DNA of 64,000 nucleotides from Zygaena filipendulae (taxonomy: Eukaryota > Arthropoda > Insecta > Lepidoptera > Zygaenidae): NCBI GenBank assembly GCA_907165275.2, contig OU015659.1:6676501-6740500 (forward strand). Reading direction: 5' to 3'. Each line of letters begins with the position of its first letter. The first letter of the stretch is position 1. The notes under the pieces were generated by a model. It searched no databases and was not told where the DNA came from. It saw only the letters and a program-made list of their open reading frames with translations. Shown here in pieces: positions 1 to 11,845 of this stretch. The translations under genes were made by a program, and so were the position numbers.

Positions 1-322
1 CATGGAAAATAATTTAACCATATTTAAAAAGGAAATAGGAGGAGAAACGAAGTACCTAGTGAACATAATATGCCAGTTATATCAAAGGAAAAACTAACGT
101 AGTCTGGGGTTAGAAACTGGAAATTTTGCAAAAGGCGTCCTTTTTTCATAAGAAAGCAAGCACTAAATTTCACCTCTGATGGGGTTATATAGAAAAATCT
201 TACAAATCTATTTAGAGATTGCAAATTTAGTACCTAATACATGCATTAGATATCGGGAATGTCATAACTAAGTTAAAGTAATTTCGAGAACTTTTACTAA
301 ATCCTGGTATACTTATATTTTT

Positions 323-519
323 ACTAGCTGATTCCCGCGGTTTCAAACACGTTAATTTCAGAGTTCCCGCGGGAATTCCGGAATAAAAAGTACCCTATGT
401 CCTCTGTACTCCTGACGTGTACCTATGCAAAATTTCATTCGGATCGGTTGAGCCGTTGACGGGTGAAAGCGTTACAAACAAACAAACTCACTTTCACATT
501 TATAATACCTAGTAAGGAT
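323..519 (-). mobile_element. Helitron-like non-autonomous element
   Basis: Read on the minus strand, this family starts near a TCCTTACTA-type end, has a (GTTT)n run and ACGGCTCAACCGATC block, the CCGGAATTCCCGCGGGAAC block, and ends with a CCGCGGGTGAAACCGCGG hairpin then CAGCTAGT. A 3' hairpin shortly before CTAG with no inverted termini or target duplication is the Helitron hallmark. It resembles families described from Lepidoptera as Lep1 or (GTCY)n-carrying elements. In this copy the hairpin is partly decayed. Confidence 0.75.
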
Positions 520-522
520 TCA

Positions 523-1590
523 CGTTGGAAACGCACTTTCAAGAATAAAGATATCCACGTCGAAAAATATTTGTTTGGGAATAAAATATAACGTTTTTGC
601 CTATCTAGTAGGTAACTATATAAAATTTAAAAAAAAATATAAAAATAAATAACGTGTTTGTAATTATGTTACTAATCACTATCATCGTTCTTATTTATTT
701 TGGCACAGTGTACAGTGTGTCGGAACTCGGAATGTTAGTATTAAGTGTATAATGCTATTAATTGCAGTATTACAAAACAATTTACAAAATTTCTACTTCG
801 GTATGAGCATTAAAACTACTTGCTTACAAAAATAAACTGTAAAATTCTAATATGGAACTTAATTTAATTATACGTACTCATGTTTAGTGTGTATATTGGT
901 GAATGTGTTTAAATAAAATAAGAATCAATAAAACCGTGAATCGTCCGAAAAAAAAATTATACAATAAAATAAATTGGTTGGGATTAGTCAGTTTATAAAA
1001 ATAAATAATATTCTTAACTAATACCTAGTAGAGTAAAAAATAAGTAAAAAAATCGTCACTACCGATATTATTAACAAAATAATATAATTATTTAGAGGTA
1101 AAATAATGTAGGTAACTAACTAGCTACAATCGGACTCAAATATTATTACCACTTTTGACGTAAAAATGGAGTTGAATCTTAATAAAGTTTAAAATGGTCA
1201 AAAGTGTTTAGTGTAGCTGTTTAGAGGTTGTATGTACTTATATATTAAGGGTATGGTAACTTCAGATCAGAGTGTTTCTTTAAAAGAAATGTCAATCTCG
1301 GCCTACATAATTCTACTAGTAAATTGTTAATTCAATAATAAAATTATAAATACAAAAGACCCTTGTACTATTAATTACTACGATGCACATGCTAGGCAGG
1401 TATCTACACATAGTAATCTATATACTCTTTTCAGAAACTTTAATCCGCTGCCGCTAATCTAATTTTAGCATAAAACAACACAAACTAAGTTATTTATGCA
1501 CGTCTTCGTACAACAAATTAGGACACCTATTTATTATTAAGTAAGTAAATTGATAAAAAAAATATAAAAGTAATTATTAAAAGCACTTTA
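523..1590. other. No gene seen
   Basis: AT-rich sequence with short A and T runs. No coding signal and no element boundary recognised. Confidence 0.6.
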
Positions 1591-1596
1591 CTTCTC

Positions 1597-2240
1597 AATA
1601 GGGTACTTGCATGAAATATATAATAAGAAATTGTGTCAATATTTCAAAAATAGAGCCTTAGAAAAGCATTATCGTGAACGATTTACTAAAAAAATTTTAA
1701 TAGTTTCCGAAATATTCAACTTTTAATTTTGTGAAACGGAACGTTGCAACGAAACACCAATCACAGCCACGCTTAACACATGACGTCACTTTTATTTTTT
1801 TAAGAAAGATTTACCTCTTTCAGAGAAGGCAAAAGAAACTAAGTGCATACAGTCAACGCATATTTTCCATTTTCTGAAGTTTTTTACCTTAAAATGCACT
1901 GGTAAGATGCATTTCGATTCGTAAGATGCAGTTCCAACTTTTGGAAGTAACTCGACACAGTTCAACCTTAATTTCGCTTTTGGATATTGAAGTTGTCTGT
2001 CTGTCAGTGTCATATGACCTTGCCAATACGACAGTGACATTTCTATCACAGATTAATAAGGCGTAATTTTGAACTAGTGACGTCATTCCGCGTTTCGGCG
2101 GTAAAGTCTAAAGTAGGAACTTTGAAACGCTCTATTTCATTAATTTATGCATATATTTTTTTTCTTTTTCTTGCTTTGTCTAAGTAGGCCATATATCTTT
2201 AAAATAGACTGAAAAAAAAATTTCATGCAAGTACCCTATT
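1597..2240. mobile_element. MITE with 20-bp perfect inverted ends (AATAGGGTACTTGCATGAAA family)
   Basis: Left end 1597-1616 and right end 2221-2240 are exact reverse complements. 644 bp, no convincing coding capacity. A shorter derivative with the same ends and long internal identity is at 10139-10532. Confidence 0.88.
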
Positions 2241-2947
2241 GAAGACGCGTGGAATATATTTCAATTTCCATTAAATACTTAGATCTATGTATTGAGTAGT
2301 CTTAAATAAGTACGTACCTACGTAAATCACGTAGGTAAAAAAAGTGATACGGACCAAGAAATAAATAATTTCTGAACCTTGGAAAAATAATCAGAATAAA
2401 GAACTGCATCGTAACCAACTGTCTCTTTAAAACTGTTAAAAAATAGAGTAGGTAAACGAAAAGAACTACTGATTCTTCACAGATAAAAATTTCGGGATTC
2501 TTTTTTTTTGTGTATCTACGCAGCGACAGACAAACAAAAATTTACTAGTTTAGTTTTTAGTAGTTTTTACTAAATTTATCGAAGGTGTAAGTAGGTACTT
2601 AGATAAAGCAAATACGTTAGATATCCAATAGGCCAGCATAGTTATTGTGTATTATTATAATTAGCAGATTAGGTATGTAAACTGGTTATTTGTTACGACA
2701 TCGTGATCTTTCTGTTAATATTAATTGTTTGTTTGTTTTGTGGGTAACTACATAATATTTGCATATAATATTATGTAGCACTAACACCATAGGTACTAAC
2801 AGAAAGCAATCGGTGACAATACCTTAAGTACCTACCTATAGTTATTTTCCTTAGACGATTGAAATAAAATTTCCATCCATAAAATAAAATCTTGCAAATA
2901 ATATGCTAGCTTTAAGCATAGAGTTCGAATAGTAAAAAAAATACAAA

Positions 2948-3512
2948 AATCGGCCAAGTGCGTGTCGGTCATTTAAGGTGCACATTTAGGGTTCCGTACC
3001 AAATCGCTGCTGTGCTACGCGTCCGCAAAAAAATTATATAGAATTTCAAAGAAAAAAACATCGAGTTATCTATATGTTGGTATTTGTTGGTAAAGTAAAT
3101 AATAAATATTATCACCATGTTTTAAGTTAATAGGTCAACGGGAAGAGTTGGAAAATACTTCGGTGCAAAATGTTGTAAAAAGCTGACTTTGGCGGCTCCT
3201 CGTGCCTTTATTTTCCAATGTATTTAAAAAAAAACAAATACAGCTTTTATCTACTCAATAAAATCTATTCAACGACTCGACTTGATTAGTAGAGAAATAA
3301 AAAAAATTTGCGACCCCCTTAATTAGCTGTATGGGAACCCCCCTTATAAATCCTCAAAAATATTTGTTGACAATCTGTATAGCTCTGGGTCATCAATGTA
3401 CGTATACTGTACAAAATTTAAGACTAGCTTCTACGGTTTGACTGTAAAACCCGTGTGACATGACAGACGACGGACAGGCAGACACGCGAGGGACCGTAAA
3501 TTCCTGATTTTA
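2948..3512. repeat. TCGGCCAAGTGCG-type dispersed repeat
   Basis: Starts AAAATCGGCCAAGTGCGTGT and GGGTTCCGTACC, ends GACGGACAGGCAGACACGCG and GGGACCGT. These blocks mark a very abundant lepidopteran repeat. No coding capacity. Ends just 30 bases past the Dic1 stop on the gene's 3' side, so it may lie in the 3'UTR. Confidence 0.7.
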
Positions 3513-3542
3513 TTCACTGCACTCTGAATCTTTGCAAGTGAT

Positions 3543-6500
3543 TTATTGACTTAAATTTGCCGTTTTAAGAATACCGAAGTGCATTCTCAACTGTTCCAAG
3601 AATACAAAAGTGAGTATAGTCTGAGGAGCAAGTCTTACGAATGCCGGAATGTATCCTTTGAAAAATGCTGTCGGACCTTCTTTGGCGGTGTTTTTGACCA
3701 GACTCAGGATACTCTTCACTTCACCTGGCTTCGCGTTCATTGCTCTAGTTTTTAAAACGTCCACTGGTTGAGTCATCGTCGTAGCGACTGCACCCTAACA
3801 TTAATTAATTATACGAATATTAAAAACAGTCTGAAAATTGTTAGAGTCATTTAGGAGAAAGGTCAAATAACAAACACGTATAAGATAGTATTATATTATC
3901 TGTGGTATAAGTATACCTACATACATATATAAATAATAAACACATATAGAAACATACAATTTGTTTCAGCGTATAAATTTTTTTACCTTTTTTTCGAAAA
4001 CTTATATTGTTTATAGGAATTTTAAAAAAACACCTATTCGTCATCCAAGACTTAATACCGCTGCGACTCGATAGCCCCTTTTTGACTAACTTTGTAAATG
4101 TCGTAGGGTACCTACTTGTAACTTGGTAAAAGTTTGAAATCATGTTAAAGCGGCTACACACGGCCCTAAAATCAGATGCAATATCGGGAGTAGATAATGT
4201 TGCCAGGTCGCCAAACCTAATAGCAAGACAGAACAGCCAGGAAAAAGGCCGGACACCCTACATTATTGAGGATTACTTAAAATCCTCAATAATTTGGTGT
4301 GTCCTCAATAATGGGCATGTTGACTAATTTTTATTTTTTAGTCCGTCTTGTAGATTATTAAAAAATATTAGACACGTATTTTTTCTTTTTTTACGTAATC
4401 AAAAAATAACGGCGATATATTGAGTTGAAATTTCGCGTGACGTCACTATTCTGACAGTTTGTATGGCGTGTTTGTGGTTAGTGACGTCACGACCTCATCC
4501 TAAACTTTAATGCGCTTTATCTCTGTATATTTTAATTTATTTAAAAAAGCAAAAAATACGTGTCTATTGTTTTTTTATTTTCTAACTGACGGACTAATTA
4601 GAATTTTGATTTTCAATAGTAGTCAACATCCCTATTTGGGGTCCGACCTTTTTCTCAAATGTCCGGCCAAACTGGCTGATCTGTTTGGTGGTGACCTAGC
4701 AACATTACTCCCGATATCACCTCTAGGATTTTAACAAAAATGCGATTTTTTATTTATTACCCACAGACCACAGTCGACTCTTTATAAGGTTGTGTGTAGT
4801 CACAGTCCACAAAGTACTTTTATAATAGGTATCTGAGATGTGTAATGTGTTAAACTTACGGCTCCTAAACTGGACACGAAATGCGTAGCGATATTGTCTC
4901 CGAGAATGGGAGCGACGACCAGCTCCTTGATCTGATCGTAGAAGGCGAGTTGGCCGACTGTCATCAGCACCGAGCGCGAGCAGTTCATGGAGGCGCCGGC
5001 CCACAGACGAAGCACGCCCTCCTCGCTCACCACGCGGTATAAGCCGTCAAACGCGTGCTTGTAGCTGAGGAAACATTCAACATCACATTCAGAACCGCCC
5101 GTTTGCAACTGCGGACGTACGAAGAAGCCTACAACCCAGGAAGTTGACCGTGGCCTCAGTGTTGACGGTTCTAGGCCTAAAAGTATTTTTAGTATGGTTG
5201 CAGTCGTCACATTAGCTAGGTACCTACTCATTTCGTTCTTTCCCCGGGGGAGATTTTGCAATTTCGCCTGAGAAAATAAAATAGGTGTTTATATTTTGTA
5301 AAAATACTAGCTCTTCCCAACGGTTTCCCCAGCGATAGTTTCTAAGTTCCCGCAGGAATTCCGGGATGAATTCCCTATGTCCTTCTTTGTACCTATGACA
5401 ACAAAATTTTATGCAAAGTTTTAAAATTGTGTGCAAAATTTTATGATGATCGGTTGAGCCGTTAAGGCGTGAAAGCGTATAACAAACAAACAAACAAACA
5501 TACTCACTTTCGCATTTATAATAGTAAGGAATTAATTTATTGAAATTTGTCGTTTGTCGGGTCAGCTTGTATCTCCGCGACTGATGGAGCCTTACTCACT
5601 TAGGCAGCTGCTTTTATCTGCCTAGACAACAAGTTCAACACTTGGTATTACTTGCAGTGACTTTATTAAAATAACAGCAACACGCACTTTCTTTTATGTT
5701 CTGGTGACAGTTTGATATCGTTCTGCATTCGAACATTGACCAAATCGGAGGGGTTGCCCACGACGCCGCCCACGAACCCACCGAGACTGGCGAGGAATGC
5801 AGACAAGTGAAACGGTATGCGACTGCCCTGGGACAAACAAAAACAACTATAATCACAACTTTATATAAAACTGTTTTATGGTTGAATTTAGATTGCATCG
5901 CAATGTGTCTTCCTATCTCCATGAAGTGTTGCCCCGCCGTAGCGATGCACTGACTCCATTCACCACGAATTAAATCTTGCAAATAATTTTCACTACCTAC
6001 CTAGATTTATTTAAAATCACTCACATCTTTGGGAGCCAACTGTTGTTTAGCGACTTCGTAAATAGCGAATCTGGCTGTTGAATACGTTAACTGGCGAAGT
6101 AAAGATGCTGATATGCCATTGTAGAGACCTCTGACACCTGAAAAAGTCGTAATTCATTAATATTTGTTTTGATAGAATTTCAAAATCAAAAGAAATATTT
6201 TTTACATTACGGACTTCCACAATCTATTTAACAATAGGTACCTATTAGGCTATTATTGTAATCTTATATAGCAAATTGGTCCATTGAAATTTTGACCTCA
6301 AAAGCCTGTGGGTAAAGTCGAAATCACAATGACAAAATGCTTGCGATATGACGTTGTTAAAAAGACGATGGTAGGGCCACAGCTTCACCTTGTGTTTTCA
6401 GTACGATCCCAGCAGTGCCCAATAGGGACACAGATTTTCCCTTTTGCGTCTGCATTTGTACTTTAAGCAGGTCGAGAGGATGAGTTACGCACGCCGCCCC

Positions 6501-7272
6501 CGCAGACGCTAGACCCCCAAAGTACCAGCGTGCTACTCTTACTTCGTTGTCTCGGCCTTTACTAAAACAAATGTACATTGGTGTTCAGCGATGCACCTGC
6601 CTCTAGACAGCAGATATCCTAGCTGGACCGGTTGGCGCAGTGGTCACCATGCCTACCTGCTAATTAAGAGGTTCTGGGTGCGATTCCCGGTGGGGGTGGA
6701 CTTTGTATGATGAACACAGGGCTCCATTTTCCAGTCTGGGTGTGGATATATATACATATATCTATAGTATAATATATATGTAATAACATGTGTAGTATAT
6801 TATACCACGTTTGCTTGGTTTCCACGACACAAACTTATAGCCTAGTGTGGGATCTAGTAGATCTGTGTGTTGTGAAGTGGATTATCATTATTATTATCCT
6901 TAATAGGATAGCAAGACTGGCAAAAGATCAGGGTTCCTCGGAACGACGACAACAGCTGCGTTCAGAAACCACACCCAAGTCTGAGTGCACCCCACCAACT
7001 AGATAAATGTCGTGTTGTTCCACAGAGCAATGGAAAGTTGTTCAGTTATACCTGTTGTCAGCATATTTAAACTTCTTGCCTCCACCCGCTCCACCATTGT
7101 CAGTTGTTACCCAACAGTTAATGTTTCTAAAGTCTAATCTAAACCCAGCCAAAGGTGCGAGTTTGCCCCAATAGTGAATAGGTATTTTTTGACAGTTAAT
7201 TGTGCTTTTAAAAAGTTTGTAGGTTACTCTTGCATATTTCTGTTCCATTGTATCATCAATTTTAATCATCAT
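3543..7272 (-). CDS. Dic1: Mitochondrial dicarboxylate carrier (SLC25A10 type), six exons
   Basis: Inner-membrane solute carrier; the family exchanges malate or succinate for phosphate or sulfur anions. Exons in coding order: 7272-7052, 6561-6389, 6137-6025, 5827-5688, 5064-4860 and 3794-3543 (stop included). Every junction has GT-AG sites and matching phase, and the sum is 1104 nt (367 aa). The three carrier repeats are visible through their signatures PLDLLKVQMQ (exon 2), PSDLVNVRMQND (exon 4) and PVDVLKTR (exon 6). The WYFGGLASAGAACVTHPLDL start and the TTMTQPVDV segment are typical of Dic1. Family members are about 290 aa. The excess here is the first exon (about 73 aa), which fits in phase (AG joined to T giving Ser) but is not carrier-like, so the true start may be a different small exon. 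The last intron holds nested MITEs and the intron between exons 4 and 5 a Helitron-like copy. Exons 2-6 are near certain; the start is not. Confidence 0.9.
4181..4717. mobile_element. MITE interrupted by a second MITE
   Basis: Imperfect inverted ends of about 30 bp (ATATCGGGAGTA at 4181; TACTCCCGATAT ending at 4717). Without the nested element at 4313-4632 it would be about 217 bp. It includes a 12-bp palindrome with 6-base loop at 4263-4292. Lies in the last intron of Dic1. Confidence 0.75.
4313..4632. mobile_element. MITE, GGGCATGTTGACTA family, copy 1 (nested)
   Basis: About 320 bp with ends GGGCATGTTGACTA and TAGTCAACATCCC. Subterminal blocks TTAGTCCGTCTTGTAGA and TAACTGACGGACTAATTAG are also inverted. 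The same element occurs at 32788 and 57763, with the core reused in 42034-42376 and 55628-55870. Confidence 0.82.
5306..5530 (-). mobile_element. Helitron-like element in a Dic1 intron
   Basis: Minus-strand orientation, with (GTTT)n and CGGCTCAACCGATCATC intact and the 3' hairpin worn. A short ATTTTATG...GTGTGCAAAATTTTATG duplication expands the middle. Confidence 0.72.
6622..6899 (+). mobile_element. tRNA-derived SINE
   Basis: Head has RNA polymerase III boxes: TGGCGCAGTGG (A box) and GGTTCTGGGTGCGATTCC (B box). The body runs through GGTGGACTTTGTATGATGAA, CCACGACACAAACTTATAGC and TGTGTTGTGAAGTGGATTAT and ends in an (ATT)n tail. Other copies: 31975-32474, 61578-62050; 3' pieces at 15828, 29590 and 30300. 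Confidence 0.85.
7052..7272 (-). CDS. Dic1: Putative first coding exon of Dic1
   Basis: Open from ATG at 7272 to a donor (AACAG, then gtataa) at 7052/7051. It leaves phase 2, exactly what the next exon (from 6561) needs. It encodes a polar N-terminal extension with a GGAGGGKK run and no obvious mitochondrial presequence; a second in-frame ATG lies eight codons in. SLC25 carriers seldom have such an extension. A short alternative first exon elsewhere, or use of this exon as mostly 5'UTR, is possible. Confidence 0.45.
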
Positions 7273-7299
7273 TAAAAAATGGCAAGCAAAAATATACCT

Positions 7300-8130
7300 A
7301 AACCTGTTGATAAATGATGGATGACTTCTTACTGAATACCATAGGTATTACGGGGAATGAGAAGAGTCTGAAAACTAAAAACTTATCTTAAATAAACGAT
7401 AGATGAGGTCGGCCGTCGCGTCGCGTCGGACCAATTTCAAAGATATAACAACATGTTAGGTATTAACTACTTAATACATAAATACATCCTACTTATTACT
7501 ACAGATTTATTTCATGGAATATAAGTAGATATGTAGGTAAGTACAGTTGGCAGAAAAATAAATAATATTATGTATTACGAGACCCTTTGACTCGGGCGCA
7601 AAATCCAACAAGCCGCAAGCGACCGAGACCGACCGAGATGGATCGAGGCGATGCGATCCCAAGGCAAGCACCATACATTGTACAGTGTACACAGTACCTA
7701 CACACTTGCTATCGCCCTGTCTCGCGGTTATGTTTGAGCAAAACTAGTAAAACTTTTATGTAGGTATAAAAAAATTATGCTTAGCTCCATCTAGCGGTTA
7801 AATAAATTAAAAAAATTGCGTAGGTACCCTCTGTCACAAACTGTATGTATAAATATATATGTGTGTGTATCTATGTATACGTTTGTCGTTTTATATTTGG
7901 TCTGAGGCCTTAGATAGATTTATTTTGAATCCGCTTTACATACCCATATCCATAGGATCGAAACTAGCTCCTTTGGATATGTCAAGCGGATATGGATGCT
8001 ATCCGGATACATATCTTTTACTGGAAGGATATGTGACATATCCAATCCTTGTCTGGACACGTTTAGCCCATGTATAGAATACCTATGTAGTTACTAGTTA
8101 GGTAGGTAACTACACAAATAATATACATTA
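7300..8130. other. Intergenic, upstream of Dic1
   Basis: No coding signal. A short CpG-bearing patch near 7405-7432 (GGTCGGCCGTCGCGTCGCGT) may mark the Dic1 promoter on the minus strand. Around 7945-8060 a GGATAT motif recurs many times on both strands. Confidence 0.4.
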
Positions 8131-8136
8131 GTAACA

Positions 8137-10010
8137 TGCTCTTAGTAATCTTGTAGTTGACAATTTAGATAAGCAGAACAAATGCATCACAGTTTTTCTG
8201 AACCTTAAGAATGCATTTGACACCGTCTCTTTCCCTATCCTTCTACACAAGCTGAAATATATTGGAATTAGAGGAACTCCTCTTGCCCTCTTTAAAGATT
8301 ATCTTTTTAATAGGAGACAAAAAGTTAAACTCATAAACTACACCAGTGAGTACGAAGAGGTGATGTCCGGAGTACCGCAGGGTAGCATTCTTGGGCCGAC
8401 ACTATTCTTAATATATATAAACGACCTATGTAATTTGCAGCTCAAGAATGCTCAAATATTTACCTAAGCGGATGATACTGCCGTCGTGTTCACTGGTGAT
8501 ACTTGGGATACGGTGATAAGGGAGTCTGAACGAGGACTTAGGAGTATCTGCCAGTGGTTATCACTAAACGTTCTTACCCTAAATACAAATAAAACCAATT
8601 TCATGTGCTTTAGCATCCGTAATGACACCCAACCTGGGTCAAATTGCAAGTTGCAAATTCATGCTTGTGATGGTGACTCTGGGGCGGATACCTGTAACTG
8701 TCCATTTATTCAGAAAGTCGAACAGACAAAATATTTTGGGGTTTTACTGGATTTCCGCCTTTCGTGGCACCCTCACCTCGACTACATGATGCAACGAGTA
8801 AGAAAATTGACCTGGGTTTTTAAAACTCTACGGCACGTGGTACCTGCCATGTCTCACTCTGAAATAGACCCCAAAATGCCCCATAACGACCTCCTAAGGA
8901 GTATATATATATCGTTAGTACAGTCAGTACTGACATACTGCATATCAGTCTGGAGTGCAGGTGGCGCCACGAAGGTAAAATTCTTTGAGCTGGAGCGATC
9001 ACAACGAAGTCTACTAAAAACTATGTATTTCAAAAAACGAAGATTCCCCACAGATAGTTTATATAAGCTAGCAAATGTGCCGTCGCTAAGAAAATTGTAT
9101 ATAACAAATGCAGTTATTAGAAAACATAAATCTATACCGTATGACCCCGGGATAATTAGTAAAAGACGCAAGGATATAGTCGCTAATGTACCGTTGGTAA
9201 AAACTTTTTTCGACAGACAGTTCACCAAGCGCGCAGCTAAACTTTACAACACTATCAATAAAGAGCTACACATATATTTGAAACCATCTTACGAATGTAA
9301 AAAGTTACTAATCAAGTGGCTGGAACCAAAATCCGCCGAGCAAATTGAGGAGCTGATGAGCAGCTGGTAGTGCATGCAGTAGCTTGTTACTGATCCCAAG
9401 ATGCTTAACGTCGTAGGGCTGGCTTCTCTTCAGCTCTTCACTTACACTCTTCTCGTAAAATGGGTAAATGTCCGTTTTTCTGGCAACAGCTTTCAATCCT
9501 ATATCTAAACCTAAACACACAAGTTATACACGGTGTATCATACACATGCAAATCTTGCATATTGCAAGTTATACATAATACACTCATAATATAATATAAT
9601 CATAATACCCATACACACAATCTCACACACCCACGCACTCACCCACTCGACACACTCACCCTTCCGCACGACACACACACATACACACCCACCTTCAAAC
9701 ACCCATATACACACGCACACTCGCACAATACCCTACCCTCATATTAAATAACTATGTTTCCCATACACTCCCACCTCGTCTCCCAATTACCCTCATCCCC
9801 TTTTCCCTCCTTGTCTACTTGTTCTGTACTCCTAGCTTAAATTCAGGAAATTGCCCAAGTTTCCTTAAGTTAAATTAGAAATTACTTAATTCTTAAAACG
9901 TTAACCTGGTTTTGCATTATTATTTACTACTTGTACTGTATTGGGAGCTTTTGCCACTAGTTCTTAAGCAAACATGTAAGAACAAATAAATAAATAAAAT
10001 AAAAATACAT
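8137..10010 (+). pseudogene. 5'-truncated, inactivated non-LTR retrotransposon (LINE) reverse transcriptase
   Basis: From 8137 the translation reads [20 protein letters not shown], then [20 protein letters not shown], then a stop, then ADDTAVVF, continuing open to 9370 through the thumb and C-terminal domain (YFGVLLDFRLSWHPHLDY and so on). This is the order of a jockey/CR1-type reverse transcriptase. The two catalytic sites are both hit: FLDLKKAFD reads FLNLKNAFD, and the tyrosine codon of YADD is TAA at 8464-8466. The 5' half is missing. A low-complexity CA/CCA-rich 3' region (9590-9800) and an A-rich AAATA tail near 9985-10010 end the copy. Confidence 0.85.
9590..9800 (+). repeat. CA/CCCAC-rich low-complexity tract
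   Basis: Strand-biased pyrimidine-plus-A sequence (CACACACATACACACCCACC and similar) in the 3' region of the dead LINE; probably a degenerate microsatellite within its 3'UTR. Confidence 0.7.
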
Positions 10011-10138
10011 TTGCAAGTGGCGCAAGTGCTGACCGAGTATCTAGTCTATACAGCCAATTCAGTTGTTTCTTTCTTCGTCTGAAATTCGAAATGCATTGGT
10101 GAGATGAATTTCGATGCTTTACCGGGACTTCTGGAAGC

Positions 10139-10532
10139 AATAGGGTACTTGCGTGAAATTTATTATAGTAAATTGTGTCAATATTTCAAAAATAGAGCCT
10201 TAGAAAAGCGTTATCGTGAAAGATTTAATACAAAATTTTCAATAGTTTCCAAAATATTCAACTTTTAATTTTGTAAAACGGAACGTTGCAACGTAACACC
10301 AATCACAGCCAAGCTTGACACATGACGTCACTTTTATTTTTTTAGGAAACATTTACCTCTTTCAGACAAGGCAAGAGAAACTAAGTGCATACAGTCAACG
10401 CATATTTTCCATTTTCTGAAGTTTTTTACTTTAAAATGCATCGGTAAGATTTTTTTTATTTTTCTTGCTTTGTTTAAGTAGGCCATATATCTTTAAAATA
10501 GACTGAAAAAAAATTCATGCAAGTACCCTATT
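10139..10532. mobile_element. Deleted copy of the AATAGGGTACTTGC MITE
   Basis: 394 bp with the same inverted ends and left interior as the copy at 1597 (both include GTTTCC-AAATATTCAACTTTT and the CATGACGTCACTTTTATTTT stretch), but about 250 bp of the interior is missing. A right-end remnant without the left end is at 14080-14160. Confidence 0.85.
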
Positions 10533-11029
10533 CTTCACATTTGGACCTTATGGAATGCATGCTCTGTAGGAAGTAAAACGATAACCTCCCACCGAACACC
10601 CCATTTCATCTCATTTCACTGTTTCCATATACTTTACATCACTAATGGATCACTAATAAGCAAAGACATTCTATATTATTGCTAATATGTTTTCACCACG
10701 TTTACACAATATCACAGATAATATTATAATACAATATTAACCACGGTAAACTAATTTGTAAAACAAAGAAATAAAACTGGAGTCCATTTTGCTCAAATGC
10801 CGCCAAAAGTCCTCATAAACAAAGACCATAAAACAAGGTTAATAGATGTTGGTGAGAGTGACAAGAAAATGACACAAGAAAGGAAAAACGAAGTTGTAAT
10901 GAAAAAGAAATAGTTTAGGCCTTATTGTAAAATAATTATTGTTGTGTTGTAAAATTATTATACATCAGCAATCAGTATCGCCAATTTTCTCTGAAAAACA
11001 AAACACTAAATACCGGTCGGTGTGAAATG

Positions 11030-11845
11030 TGAATTATCATTACTGGCAAATACACTAAACGCAAGTGTACAATGAAAAAGATATTACGTCATGTCATACA
11101 TGTCACATGTCACTTGTCACTTGTCAGTGCTCATGCATGACGTCCTTGGATCTCGGTGTGATCAGTAATTGACGGTCATTGCAATTTCAGTCATAAAATC
11201 TGCAGATGACGATTCACTATCTAATTACCACTGCACTATTGATTGATTGTATTGTAAACTCAGATTGTAGATTGACGATTCTATTTTGTGTTTTAGGTTA
11301 TGACGAACTACCGAAGCTATTAAAGTGGGTATTTGTCCATTTTAATGTCCTGATCAAATACTATATTATGTAATTAAGTCAATACAGTGATTTAAAAAAT
11401 TCTCACATTACAGCTGTAATTAATTTTAGGTAAGCACAAATATTTTTGCCACATGACATTAGATTTGATTCAATTAATGTTTTGGTAGGTATTGACCAAA
11501 ATTACTTTCTAAATTATGTACGTTGGTATAATACTTACAATATTTTCGCTAAGTAATCCATATTTGTGTTTGTACTATTTTCTGATTATGTAACTTTTCT
11601 CACTCACTATGCGCGCGAGCGACGAACGCGCGTAACTGAGCAAAGAAACAATATTTTACAGTAGGTAGCGATATGGATATTGCATGGTCAATACGAAAAA
11701 AGGCAGCAAACGCAAACAACTTCATGACGTTTATCGTTCGTTTAGCTTGGCGCGTTATTAACCATTATTTATACTATTTTATTCACTTCAGCTTTCTGTA
11801 ATTAGGCATATTTAATTATATTGAAGATTATATTTCCTTTTTAGG
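11030..11845 (+). promoter_or_regulatory. Upstream region of Elp6: likely promoter, noncoding exon and 5'UTR intron
   Basis: No coding signal. The region ends in a pyrimidine-rich acceptor one base before the Elp6 ATG, so part of it must be an intron. It carries short direct repeats of ATGTCAC/CTTGTCA around 11090-11130 and a GC-rich patch (gcgcgcgagcgacgaacgcgcg, read in two parts) near 11611-11632. The transcription start cannot be placed from sequence alone. Confidence 0.35.

Noticed and set aside
1792..2086. Two overlapping open frames on the minus strand
   Set aside because: They lie wholly inside the MITE at 1597-2240, and the second copy of that MITE lacks most of the region.
6622..6700. 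Possible tRNA gene
   Set aside because: Has polymerase III boxes, but the cloverleaf is incomplete and the same unit recurs with a common non-tRNA body: a SINE head.
9590..9740. Possible CRISPR or satellite array
   Set aside because: Only irregular CA-rich low complexity; no regular repeat-spacer structure, and the window is animal DNA.
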